Shown here: piece by piece, positions 1 through 7,013 of the stretch
Layout of the letters: each line of letters starts with the position of its first letter
How positions within the stretch are numbered: the stretch's first letter is position 1
Assembly: GCA_001873185.1 (NCBI GenBank)
Contig: MNYQ01000138.1
Location: 1 to 48,618 of the forward strand
Direction: 5' to 3'
DNA: 48,618 nucleotides
From: Ignavibacteria bacterium CG2_30_36_16
GTDB lineage: Bacteria; Bacteroidota; Ignavibacteria; Ignavibacteriales; Ignavibacteriaceae
Made by a program: the position numbers and the translations under genes
Notes under the pieces: generated by a model
What the model saw: only the letters and a program-made list of their open reading frames with translations
Told to the model about the DNA's origin: nothing
Database searches by the model: none

Positions 1-74
1 TCTATAAATATTTCGCTCCTCTGGAGCGAAGATAAACAAGTTAAAAACTCCGTTAGGAGTTAAATATTTATAGA
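1..74. repeat. Composite palindromic element with 13-bp outer inverted repeat
   Basis: Positions 1-13 (TCTATAAATATTT) and 62-74 (AAATATTTATAGA) are perfect inverted repeats. Between them sit two hairpins: TTCGCTCC-tct-GGAGCGAA (12-30) and AACTCC-gtta-GGAGTT (46-61). The layout resembles REP/BIME-type extragenic palindromes, in which two short hairpins are paired. Related GCTCC-nnn-GGAGC palindromes recur near the right end of the window. The element may extend past the left edge. No RAYT transposase is visible nearby. Confidence 0.7.
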
Positions 75-96
75 ACTGGATAACCCAAAACAAACC

Positions 97-114
97 GCAC
101 TCCATTAGGAGTGC
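97..114. repeat. Palindrome of the CTCC/GGAG repeat family
   Basis: GCACTCC-atta-GGAGTGC is a perfect 7-bp stem with a 4-nt loop, 22 bp after the composite element. It shares the CTCC...GGAG core with the other palindromes at both window ends and probably belongs to the same dispersed family. Confidence 0.6.
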
Positions 115-328
115 CATATAAAAAATAGAAGCATTTAGTAACCATATTCAATTATATTTTAATGATTTACACAAATTATTAATAAAATTAAGGTGACGCA
201 TATGCGCAAAGCGGGACGCAATGACAGTGAGGTCATTCTTTTAATAAATAAAGGCAATGCCTTTTTTGGTAACTCGCAATGATATAAAAACCGCTGGATG
301 TATGATTAAATTATAAGGAGTAACGAAA
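115..328. other. Noncoding stretch with small hairpins upstream of the ywbE-like gene
   Basis: No ORF is supportable here. Visible structures are AATGAC-agtgag-GTCATT (220-237) and AAAGGC-aat-GCCTTT followed by three more T (250-267), which looks like a weak plus-strand intrinsic terminator. The segments GTCATTGCGTCC and TCATTGCGAGTTACC, read on the minus strand, resemble pieces of a dispersed TCATTGCGAG-type repeat; this is inference only. The 3' end carries the AAGGAG ribosome binding site of the next gene. Confidence 0.4.
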
Positions 329-526
329 ATGAATAACGGAAACCAAAGGGCACAAATTAAACCGGGAGCGCATGTAAAAATAGTTTTAAAAGAAGATCAA
401 AGAACCGGCGAGCTAACCGAAGGATATGTAAAAGACATACTTACTAATTCTTCACAACATCCTCACGGAATAAAAGTAAGATTGGAAACCGGCGAGGTTG
501 GAAGAGTAAAAGAGATACTTGATTAA
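329..526 (+). CDS. YwbE family protein (DUF2196)
   Basis: This 65-residue protein matches the small YwbE/DUF2196 family along its whole length. The pattern IKPGAHVKIVLKEDQRTGELTEGYVKDILTNS..HPHGIKVRL..GEVGRV is the family signature and reads as a compact beta-barrel, KOW/SH3-like fold. The function of the family is unknown; a nucleic-acid or ribosome link is sometimes suggested by the fold but nothing here proves it. The start is supported by a good AAGGAG site 8-9 nt upstream. It appears monocistronic, with a 90-bp gap before the next plus-strand gene. Confidence 0.85.
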   Translation: MNNGNQRAQIKPGAHVKIVLKEDQRTGELTEGYVKDILTNSSQHPHGIKVRLETGEVGRVKEILD

Positions 527-616
527 TTTGTTTTTTTTTGTTCAAGGATTTGATTTCTTCTTAAAGAAACGTGATATTGCAATCAGATTTTTTGTTCTAC
601 TCATTTAAAGATTAAA

Positions 617-1366
617 ATGGAATCAGATATAAAACTTGCGGTATTAATTGATGGAGATAATATCCCCTCAGCTCACGTTAAAGAGATGATGGAAGAGATT
701 GCTAAATACGGCAACCCAACAATTAAAAGAATTTATGCCGACTGGACTAAACCTACTTTATCTAAATGGAAAAATGTCCTTCTCGAAAATGCTATTACAC
801 CAATACAGCAGTACAGTTACACCACAGGTAAAAACGCTACTGACTCGGCGATGATTATTGATGCGATGGATGTTTTGTATTCGGAAAAAGTTAACGGATT
901 TTGTCTCGTCTCAAGCGACAGCGATTTTACGCGCCTTGCTACGCGCCTCAGAGAAGCCGGTATGAAAGTAATAGGTATAGGCGAGAAAAAAACTCCCGCG
1001 CCATTTATTGCAGCGTGTGATAAATTTATTTATATAGAAATATTGCGGCAGCGCAGTGATGAAATCATTGACAACGGACCATCGGATGCAGCAAAGAGTA
1101 AATTATCTAAAAAGAGCGAGGTGGATAAAATTACTCCGAGCGTGATAAAACTAATTTCTACAACTGTTTCTGATCTGGCGGATGAAGATGGTTGGGCTTT
1201 TCTTGGAGATGTTGGAAATCTATTGCAGAAAAAACAACCGAACTTTGATTCAAGAAATTACGGATTTTTAAAACTCACTCCTTTGATCAAATCAATCGGT
1301 AGTTTTGAAATTGATGAAATTCAAAAAGGAAAATTAAAATTGATTTATGTTAGAAATAAAAAATAG
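617..1366 (+). CDS. NYN-domain RNase-like protein with C-terminal OST-HTH/LOTUS domain
   Basis: The N-terminal half (about residues 6-142) is a NYN domain, a PIN-like fold of the LabA/limkain-b1 group. The expected acidic residues are visible: IDGDN (D12, D14), a helix aspartate in NATDS (D76) and SSDSDF (D101, D103). After a charged linker, residues 174-246 form an OST-HTH/LOTUS domain (GWAFLGDVGNLLQKKQPNFDSRNYGFLKLTPLI), a putative RNA-binding module. The family is predicted to bind and possibly cut RNA with a metal cofactor. The domain pair is common in bacteria, but substrates are unknown. The gene stands alone and converges on the next minus-strand gene across a 62-bp gap. Its ribosome binding site is weak. 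Confidence 0.85.
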   Translation: MESDIKLAVLIDGDNIPSAHVKEMMEEIAKYGNPTIKRIYADWTKPTLSKWKNVLLENAITPIQQYSYTTGKNATDSAMIIDAMDVLYSEKVNGFCLVSSDSDFTRLATRLREAGMKVIGIGEKKTPAPFIAACDKFIYIEILRQRSDEIIDNGPSDAAKSKLSKKSEVDKITPSVIKLISTTVSDLADEDGWAFLGDVGNLLQKKQPNFDSRNYGFLKLTPLIKSIGSFEIDEIQKGKLKLIYVRNKK

Positions 1367-1428
1367 AGATAAGACAATCTATTCTTTTAATTAAACAAAT
1401 TAACTAACCTCTTACTTTGTTGAATGAT

Positions 1429-3831
1429 TTAACGCATCAAAATCATTTTCTTCACGGAATAATAATCCCCCGCTCTGAGTGAATAAAAATATACTCCACT
1501 TGCAAGATTATATCCTCCGCCCGTTGAAGTGAATTCAATTTCATAACTGCCGGGCGCTTTTGTTTCATTTATCAGAGTTGCAACTTCATTGCCTATCGCG
1601 TCGTACACTTTCAATAAAACACTTTGTTGAGATGCACCACCATGCGTCTCATTAAAAGGAACGCTATAATAAATTTTTGTTGCTGGGTTAAAAGGATTTG
1701 GATAGTTCTGTAACAACTCAAATTTAGCCGGGATGTTTTTTTCTTCAGCAACTGTCACAAGCGGACCAAGGCAGCTCCACTTCACAGCATCAAAAACAAT
1801 CTCTTCGGCTGCAGTTGAAGATGCATCGCCCAACCGAACCATTCCGCCGCCGGCATTAAAATTATAACTGCCGAGAGAAACCCATTCGTTGTTAAAATCT
1901 TTTTGACGGATTATGACTGTGTCCTGTCCTTCATTGTGAAGTATTTTATAACGAGCATCGGAAGCGTTGGAAAAGGGAATATAAGCGGACACTTCATAAT
2001 AACCGCTTTGCGCAAGTGTTGGACGCCATATTGCATAACATGTATCTTTAATGCCCGACGAATTTGTGTATGCAAACCAAAAATGATTTTTATACCCTTG
2101 GTTTTTATCATTCCATTTGCTCATCGAAGCAGGCGCTTTAGTGTTGAGATAAAACCCATCTTCAAATTCCATATCGTCAACGATAGAGTCTTGTACTGCA
2201 TGATTATCATATCGATGTTTGATACACCATGCAACTCCGGTTAAATTTTGAAATCCATTGTTGTAGCCGGGCCAATCATATTTGACATCTTTGCCATCAT
2301 AGCTTGGATAGTTTGGAGTATTTTTATTTCCGTATGGATCATTAAAGATCAGCGTTCGTTCTGTATGAAGCCCTTGAGCAACAATTAAATGCCCGGCGGT
2401 TGTAAGCATCACACACATTGTGTAAGGATAGCCTGCTTCAACTTCGGCTTTCGCTTCCGAATAAGGCGGCGCTTCACTTTGAACGGAGTTCAATCCGTGT
2501 TTTTGGTAATAGCTCGCCATACGCGTGTGCGGAGATCCGGCGCTCCACATATATCCAAAACCACCCCAGGTTTCACTGCCGTTAGGATCACCAGAAGATG
2601 CTTGATAATAATATTCTTTGAATCTGTATTTCTCGGCAACATATCTTCCCCACTGATTAGTATGCCCCGGTGAAGGCCATGAACACCATCCTTCCCATCT
2701 CGGAAGTAATTTGTAATATGCAAGAACCATTGAAGCTGCTGTAGGCGCGCACGACCAATGCCCGTTATGCCAATCTGGTGTATCATAAACCTGATGAACG
2801 TAAGGAATATTAAGTGCAGTAATTTTTTCAATCGAATTCGATATCTTAAAATATTGAGGTTGAACTGTTGAGGTTGAATAAATTAATTTGTGAGAAGTTA
2901 ATTTTTGTTCTGATGAAAAATATTTTGCCGAAATTATTTTATTCTGATTATAAGTATGATATATAATTTGTTTATCATCCGGAGAAAATGCCGGATCCAT
3001 TTCATTAACTTCCGGCGTGTTGGTTAAGCGAACTACCTTTTCATCTTCCGCGTTGTAAATGAATAAATCGGTATTTACGAGTTTCATCTCTTTAACATAT
3101 TTTTTGTAAAAGATTACTGATGATGAATTATTAGCCCATGAAGGAGAAAAACCCTCGCCCACTATAATGTTTTTTCTTTCTTCTAAATTGTAAATAATTA
3201 TTTGTCCGCCTAATGAGGAGTATAATAAATATTTGGAGTCGGGCGACCAGACGGGGTTAAAGTATCCGAACCTATCATCGCTTACTTTTATTTTTCTTTT
3301 TGTTTGTAAATTAAGAATAAATATCTGATCGGTTTGGTCATTGAATGCTGCATATTTGCCGTCGGGCGAAATTGGAGCGATGTTTGAGTAACTGCCGAGT
3401 TCAAATTGCTTTACCAACTCTCTTTTTAAGACAATTAATTTGCTGCCTAAAGTAAATGCGATAGCGTCGTCATCAGCAAACGACGGCTGCCCGGCAAGTG
3501 ATTGTGCTTCCGCTAATCGAATAGTTTTGTTGTCAGCCAATTTATAAACAGCCGGAATTTGTTCTCCCGATTCATTTATGATTTTATATCCGATTAATGA
3601 TCCGTTTTTATTGATAGTAAAATATCTTCCGCAGTTGGGGGATGAAATTAAAGTTTGAATTTTATCATCTTTTAACAAATAAATTGATGAAGCATAATTA
3701 TCAGTAAAGACCACGCCTGACGATGTAAATGAAGGGTTTGTAAAATAACCTCTTTCTTCAATTTTATCCTGGGCGATGAGAACGGAGGAATAAATTAACA
3801 AAAACAAAAATGGAGCTGATACGAATTTCAT
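1429..3831 (-). CDS. Secreted C39-like cysteine peptidase with beta-propeller, golvesin-like and T9SS sorting domains
   Basis: This 800-residue protein begins with a signal peptide (about 1-20). Residues 30-310 contain PD40/WD40-like propeller blades (ISPDGKYAAF, WSPDSKYLLY, FSPDDKQIIY). Residues 340-540 form a C39_2-type papain-fold peptidase: candidate catalytic residues are Cys361 in WSCAPTAASMVLAYY, His481 in TAGHLIVAQG and Asp498 in FNDPYGN. Residues 550-686 look like a golvesin/Xly-type carbohydrate-binding domain. The last 95 residues are a type A C-terminal sorting domain (LQNYPNPFNPATKIYYSVP ... GVYFYSLRAGDYYSVKKMIL), which directs export through type IX secretion and surface attachment. 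The gene is monocistronic and separated from flgE by a terminator. The peptide substrate is unknown. The propeller may present targets or mediate binding. Confidence 0.85.
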   Translation of the reverse strand: MKFVSAPFLFLLIYSSVLIAQDKIEERGYFTNPSFTSSGVVFTDNYASSIYLLKDDKIQTLISSPNCGRYFTINKNGSLIGYKIINESGEQIPAVYKLADNKTIRLAEAQSLAGQPSFADDDAIAFTLGSKLIVLKRELVKQFELGSYSNIAPISPDGKYAAFNDQTDQIFILNLQTKRKIKVSDDRFGYFNPVWSPDSKYLLYSSLGGQIIIYNLEERKNIIVGEGFSPSWANNSSSVIFYKKYVKEMKLVNTDLFIYNAEDEKVVRLTNTPEVNEMDPAFSPDDKQIIYHTYNQNKIISAKYFSSEQKLTSHKLIYSTSTVQPQYFKISNSIEKITALNIPYVHQVYDTPDWHNGHWSCAPTAASMVLAYYKLLPRWEGWCSWPSPGHTNQWGRYVAEKYRFKEYYYQASSGDPNGSETWGGFGYMWSAGSPHTRMASYYQKHGLNSVQSEAPPYSEAKAEVEAGYPYTMCVMLTTAGHLIVAQGLHTERTLIFNDPYGNKNTPNYPSYDGKDVKYDWPGYNNGFQNLTGVAWCIKHRYDNHAVQDSIVDDMEFEDGFYLNTKAPASMSKWNDKNQGYKNHFWFAYTNSSGIKDTCYAIWRPTLAQSGYYEVSAYIPFSNASDARYKILHNEGQDTVIIRQKDFNNEWVSLGSYNFNAGGGMVRLGDASSTAAEEIVFDAVKWSCLGPLVTVAEEKNIPAKFELLQNYPNPFNPATKIYYSVPFNETHGGASQQSVLLKVYDAIGNEVATLINETKAPGSYEIEFTSTGGGYNLASGVYFYSLRAGDYYSVKKMILMR

Positions 3832-4110
3832 AAACCGTGCAAGTTTTTTACTAAATTAATCAAGACAAATATACTTTAAATTATTCTTTTCATCACAATA
3901 AAGAATACTTCTATATAAAACTGTAATGAAATTGATATTAACGCAGGTTTCGCTCCGGGTGATTTTTTTTAATAAATGATATATTTGGATAAGATAAAAA
4001 TTAGAAGATGGTTTAAATTGGAATATTCAACTCTTTCAGTTCACAGAATTGAGAAATATTTTTTAATTGTATTTTCTACTTTGTTAATTTTAGCAAATTA
4101 ACAGTAGTTT
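3832..4110. other. Intergenic region between the flagellar cluster and the C39 peptidase gene
   Basis: This AT-rich gap should hold the minus-strand promoter of the peptidase gene next to 3832. No confident -35/-10 pair, operator or small ORF could be picked out. The segment TTTCGCTCCGGG at about 3948 shares bases with the CTCC palindrome family but has no second arm. Confidence 0.3.
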
Positions 4111-4141
4111 AAAAAAGGAGCGCTATACTTAGCGCTCCTTT
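4111..4141 (-). terminator. Intrinsic terminator after flgE
   Basis: Read on the minus strand, AAAGGAGCGCTA-agta-TAGCGCTCCTTT is a perfect 12-bp stem with a 4-nt loop. Its 3' arm runs into TTTTTT. It lies 28 bp past the flgE stop and marks the end of the flagellar transcription unit. Confidence 0.9.
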
Positions 4142-4169
4142 AATCGAGGGGTTCTATGCTTTTTAAAAA

Positions 4170-5840
4170 TTATCTTATAAGGTTTGTTATTTCCTGCAGC
4201 AGGTTATCTGCGGTTGTTATCACCCTGGCACTTGCCTGAAAACCTCTTTGCGAAACGATCATCTTCGTAAATTCTTCCGAGAGATCTATGTTCGACTGCT
4301 CAAGCGCGCCAGCTAATACAGTAGTAGCGGAATCTTCGCCCATCGAAGTTATTCGCGGTTCGCCGCTGTTTGCATAAGCAGTAAACATATTCTCACCGCT
4401 GCTTATCAAACCGTTGAGGTTAGGGAATGTTGCAACCATTATTTGCGCGAGTGTTTTTGAACTTCCGTTTGAGAAGATACCCACTATGTTACCGTACTGA
4501 TCTATGTTAACATTTGACAATGAAGCTGAAGCCGATCCGTTCTGACTTAAAGCCGAAACAACCGATGAAGAAGCTGTTTGCGTTACTCCGTTAAATCCGC
4601 TTCCGAAATTAAGATCAACAACTACTGGATTACCGCCGCCGCTTGGGACAAATGTAAATTGCGGATTGTTCGGTGCGATGTTCGCCGGGTTAAGTGTACC
4701 ATCGGAATTGAATGTCATCGTACCCGTTGCAGTAGCAATCTGTTGGTTTACAGTGCTTGTCGCCGGAACGCTGGCTGTCCATGTCCACTGGTTATCATTT
4801 ATTTTTGTAAATTTAATTGTAACCTGATGCGCATTGCCAAGTGAGTCGAAAGATGTAACCGACCCGCTTACAACGTTAGGAACTCTGTTTCCGTCTGCAG
4901 AAGAACTTAAAGTTGAAGTGGCAGAATTTTGAGTAACTGCTGTACCGTCAAAAGTTAAATCGATGTTGCTGGCAGGGATATTTATTCTGTTATTTATTCC
5001 GTCGAATAAAGCAACAGAAGCTGCATCCATTACAAACGTACCGGAACCTGCAGGATTTTCTTCAAATTGAATTGGATTTGCAAGTGCGCCATTTCCTACT
5101 GAAATAGAATCAGCATCAAGCACATCGTAGCTGAGAGTGTATTCATCGGGATTAGCAGTTTTTGTGTAAGTTAGTTTTAAAGTATATGCATCGCCGTATT
5201 CATTATAAACTGTCGATTCAGTTTCAAACGGTCCTGCCAATGCAGAATTAATATTACCGATCTGTAAAACTTCTTCGGATCTTGTCAAAGGCGAACTCGA
5301 TTTTAAGTTGCCACCCCAGTTAATAGCTGTTGTTGCTTCTGCCGGCAGTTTCATATTAGTGTCAATAATAACATCTTCAATTGTATTTCCAGGAGGCACA
5401 ACACCATCACTGTTGGCAATTTTGCCTTGAACAATTGAACCGTTTTGCGAGCTTACTAATTTACCGTCTGCATCAAATTGGAAAGCTCCGGCGCGTGAGT
5501 AAACAAGCTCGCCGTTGTTTTTCATAACAAACATACCGGGACCCTGAAGCGCTAAATCGGTTGTGATACCGGTTCTTTCAACAGTGCCCTGATTCCAGTT
5601 TCGATCAATTGAATTTACTCGTGTACCAAGACCAACTTGAAAAGTATTTGTACCGCCGGTTGATTTGGTTGGGTTTGTACCGGCTTTGATAAACTGGTTG
5701 AATGCGTCGCTGAATGTAATTCGCGAGCCTTTGTAGCCGATAGTGTTAACGTTAGCTATGTTGTTGCCAATTACATCCATCATAGATTGATGATTTCGCA
5801 AACCGGACACACCACTAAAAAGAGAATTGAGAAGTGACAT
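4170..5840 (-). CDS. flgE: Flagellar hook protein FlgE
   Basis: FlgE builds the curved hook that joins rod to filament outside the cell. The N-terminus has the axial-protein rod motif (MSLLNSLFSGVSGLRNHQSMMDVIGNNIANVNTIGYKGSRI). The C-terminus has the matching helix (SNIDLSEEFTKMIVSQRGFQASARVITTADNLLQEI). The middle (about 90-480) is Thr/Ser/Asn/Gly-rich hook domains. At 556 residues it is longer than enterobacterial FlgE (about 400), mostly through these surface domains. A strong AGGAGG site precedes the ATG. Unlike the rest of the cluster it is set off by a 110-bp gap holding a sigma-28-like promoter and three hairpins, so it is probably a separate transcription unit. A terminator follows. 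Confidence 0.97.
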   Translation of the reverse strand: MSLLNSLFSGVSGLRNHQSMMDVIGNNIANVNTIGYKGSRITFSDAFNQFIKAGTNPTKSTGGTNTFQVGLGTRVNSIDRNWNQGTVERTGITTDLALQGPGMFVMKNNGELVYSRAGAFQFDADGKLVSSQNGSIVQGKIANSDGVVPPGNTIEDVIIDTNMKLPAEATTAINWGGNLKSSSPLTRSEEVLQIGNINSALAGPFETESTVYNEYGDAYTLKLTYTKTANPDEYTLSYDVLDADSISVGNGALANPIQFEENPAGSGTFVMDAASVALFDGINNRINIPASNIDLTFDGTAVTQNSATSTLSSSADGNRVPNVVSGSVTSFDSLGNAHQVTIKFTKINDNQWTWTASVPATSTVNQQIATATGTMTFNSDGTLNPANIAPNNPQFTFVPSGGGNPVVVDLNFGSGFNGVTQTASSSVVSALSQNGSASASLSNVNIDQYGNIVGIFSNGSSKTLAQIMVATFPNLNGLISSGENMFTAYANSGEPRITSMGEDSATTVLAGALEQSNIDLSEEFTKMIVSQRGFQASARVITTADNLLQEITNLIR

Positions 5841-5853
5841 AATAACCTCCTAA

Positions 5854-5928
5854 GGTTTTAAGTTATATTTTCAAAACCGGCTTCAGTCAGTCAGCCGATC
5901 TCAGAGCGTCCTTAAAAGGTCCCGCTCT
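5854..5928 (-). promoter_or_regulatory. Structured leader of flgE with three consecutive hairpins
   Basis: Three stems fill the gap upstream of flgE. AGAGCG...CGCTCT (5903-5928) has an inner CCT/AGG stem, CGGCT...AGCCG (5878-5897) has a 10-nt loop of repeated TCAG, and GGTTTT...AAAACC (5854-5878) ends just before the AGGAGG site. The last two stems share one base at their border. None has the U-run of a terminator. They may act as mRNA stabilisers, a translation control element or a processing site. No known riboswitch consensus was recognised. Confidence 0.5.
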
Positions 5929-5953
5929 ATCGTTAATTAAAAAAAATTATTTA
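5927..5953 (-). promoter_or_regulatory. Sigma-28 (FliA)-like promoter upstream of flgE
   Basis: On the minus strand the sequence is TAAA, 15 bases, then AACGATAG. The enterobacterial FliA consensus is TAAA-N15-GCCGATAA, so the -35 is complete, the spacing exact and the CGATA core kept. The TAAA overlaps the stop codon of the upstream TIGR02530-like gene. The same geometry occurs at two other gaps in this motility cluster, which raises confidence. Confidence 0.55.
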
Positions 5954-6322
5954 TGCAAAAACTACGCTGTCAATATTTGTAAATACGTTTTCATCACTCC
6001 CTTTGAGCGCCATTGCTGTTATAACAGTGCGGTTAGGAATGTTTATAATGAATACCGTATCGTCCATCATTACCAATGAATCTTTAGAACCTTTTAACTC
6101 TGCTTTAGCAACTGCGTTCTCAATTTTACTCATCTCATTTTTGCTAAGCTGAATGTTCCGGGTTTCTAATCTCTTAAGAGCATGACTTGAAAATTTTATC
6201 TTCTCAAGTTCCCGTTGAAAAACCGACTCAAACGCTCCGGTTGAATCAACTTTACTCCTAAAAGGATTCTGATTCTCTATTATCGGTATAAATGGAACTT
6301 TAATACCATTTACTTCAGCCAT
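5951..6322 (-). CDS. Flagellar operon protein, TIGR02530 family
   Basis: This 123-residue protein matches the TIGR02530 'flagellar operon protein' family, known from fliK-flgD-flgE regions of many bacteria. The diagnostic part is FSSHALKRLETRNIQLSKNEMSKIENAVAKAELKGSKDSLVMMDDTVFIINIPNRTVITAM, ending in ENVFTNIDSVV. The molecular role of the family is not established; a hook-assembly role is suggested by synteny. It starts one base inside the end of flgD, so the two are translationally coupled. It lies between flgD and flgE, the usual place for this family. Confidence 0.9.
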   Translation of the reverse strand: MAEVNGIKVPFIPIIENQNPFRSKVDSTGAFESVFQRELEKIKFSSHALKRLETRNIQLSKNEMSKIENAVAKAELKGSKDSLVMMDDTVFIINIPNRTVITAMALKGSDENVFTNIDSVVFA

Positions 6323-7005
6323 TATCTTTCGCCTCCTTGCTGCGGATTAATTACTTCCAAAATATCAGAGAGCATGTATTCAATGTTATCTACTATTAGA
6401 ACTGTTCCTGTGTCTTTAAATCTTACTCCGTTGATTGTGCCGTATAAATAACTTTCTATCGTCATTGCGGTGCCTTGAGTGTTTAAGGCTTCAACTTCGT
6501 ATCTGTAATTACCTGTAGGAACTTTGTTACCGTTATTATCGGTAAAGTCCCAGGAAAGTTTAGTCTCTCCTGCTGCCGTTGAAGCATTTTCAATGGTTTT
6601 TATTAACACACCATCTTCATTAAATATTTTAATCTTTACAGACGATGCATCGGTAGGCAGTTTGTAACCAATACGAACGGAATTTTGACCGTCAAATTTT
6701 ATTGCTGTTGTTGCAAGCTTAACATCGTTGCCAATAAGGTTTGCAGTTAAAGTATTGTTGATGGACTGCGTTAAAAGAAAGTTCGCATCAATTGCTTGCT
6801 TTGTATATTCATTTAAGTTTGATAATTGTTCAAGCGAACTAAACTGCGCAAGCTGTGCTGCAAAATCAGCGCCTTCCATCGGGCTTAGCGGATCCTGATA
6901 TTTAAGCTGTGCAAGCATCAGTTTCATAAATTCGTCTTTGCCCATAGTACTTTTTCCGCTGACTGCGGGAGTGCCTAAGCCTATATTTGATATTCCGTCT
7001 ATCAT
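6322..7005 (-). CDS. flgD: Hook-capping protein FlgD
   Basis: FlgD is the scaffold cap that guides FlgE polymerisation and is discarded when the hook is complete. Residues 20-70 carry the conserved N-terminal motif (GKDEFMKLMLAQLKYQDPLSPMEGADFAAQLAQFSSLEQLSNLNE). Residues 110-190 form the FlgD Ig-like/tudor region (KIKIFNEDGVLIKTI...GETKLSWDFTDNNGNKVPTGNYRYEVEA). The length of 227 residues is normal. It follows the fliK-like gene by 8 bp and shares one base with the next gene, so it is mid-operon. Confidence 0.95.
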   Translation of the reverse strand: MIDGISNIGLGTPAVSGKSTMGKDEFMKLMLAQLKYQDPLSPMEGADFAAQLAQFSSLEQLSNLNEYTKQAIDANFLLTQSINNTLTANLIGNDVKLATTAIKFDGQNSVRIGYKLPTDASSVKIKIFNEDGVLIKTIENASTAAGETKLSWDFTDNNGNKVPTGNYRYEVEALNTQGTAMTIESYLYGTINGVRFKDTGTVLIVDNIEYMLSDILEVINPQQGGER

Positions 7006-7013
7006 AAAAACTC

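Noticed and set aside
1362-1388. Terminator between the NYN gene and the C39 gene
   Set aside because: AATAGA...TCTATT has a weak AT stem with a 10-nt loop and only a short T-run, not enough to call.
5841-5950. Possible c-di-GMP (GEMM) riboswitch before flgE
   Set aside because: A motility gene with a structured leader invites it, but the conserved GEMM segments were not found and the stems do not match that layout.
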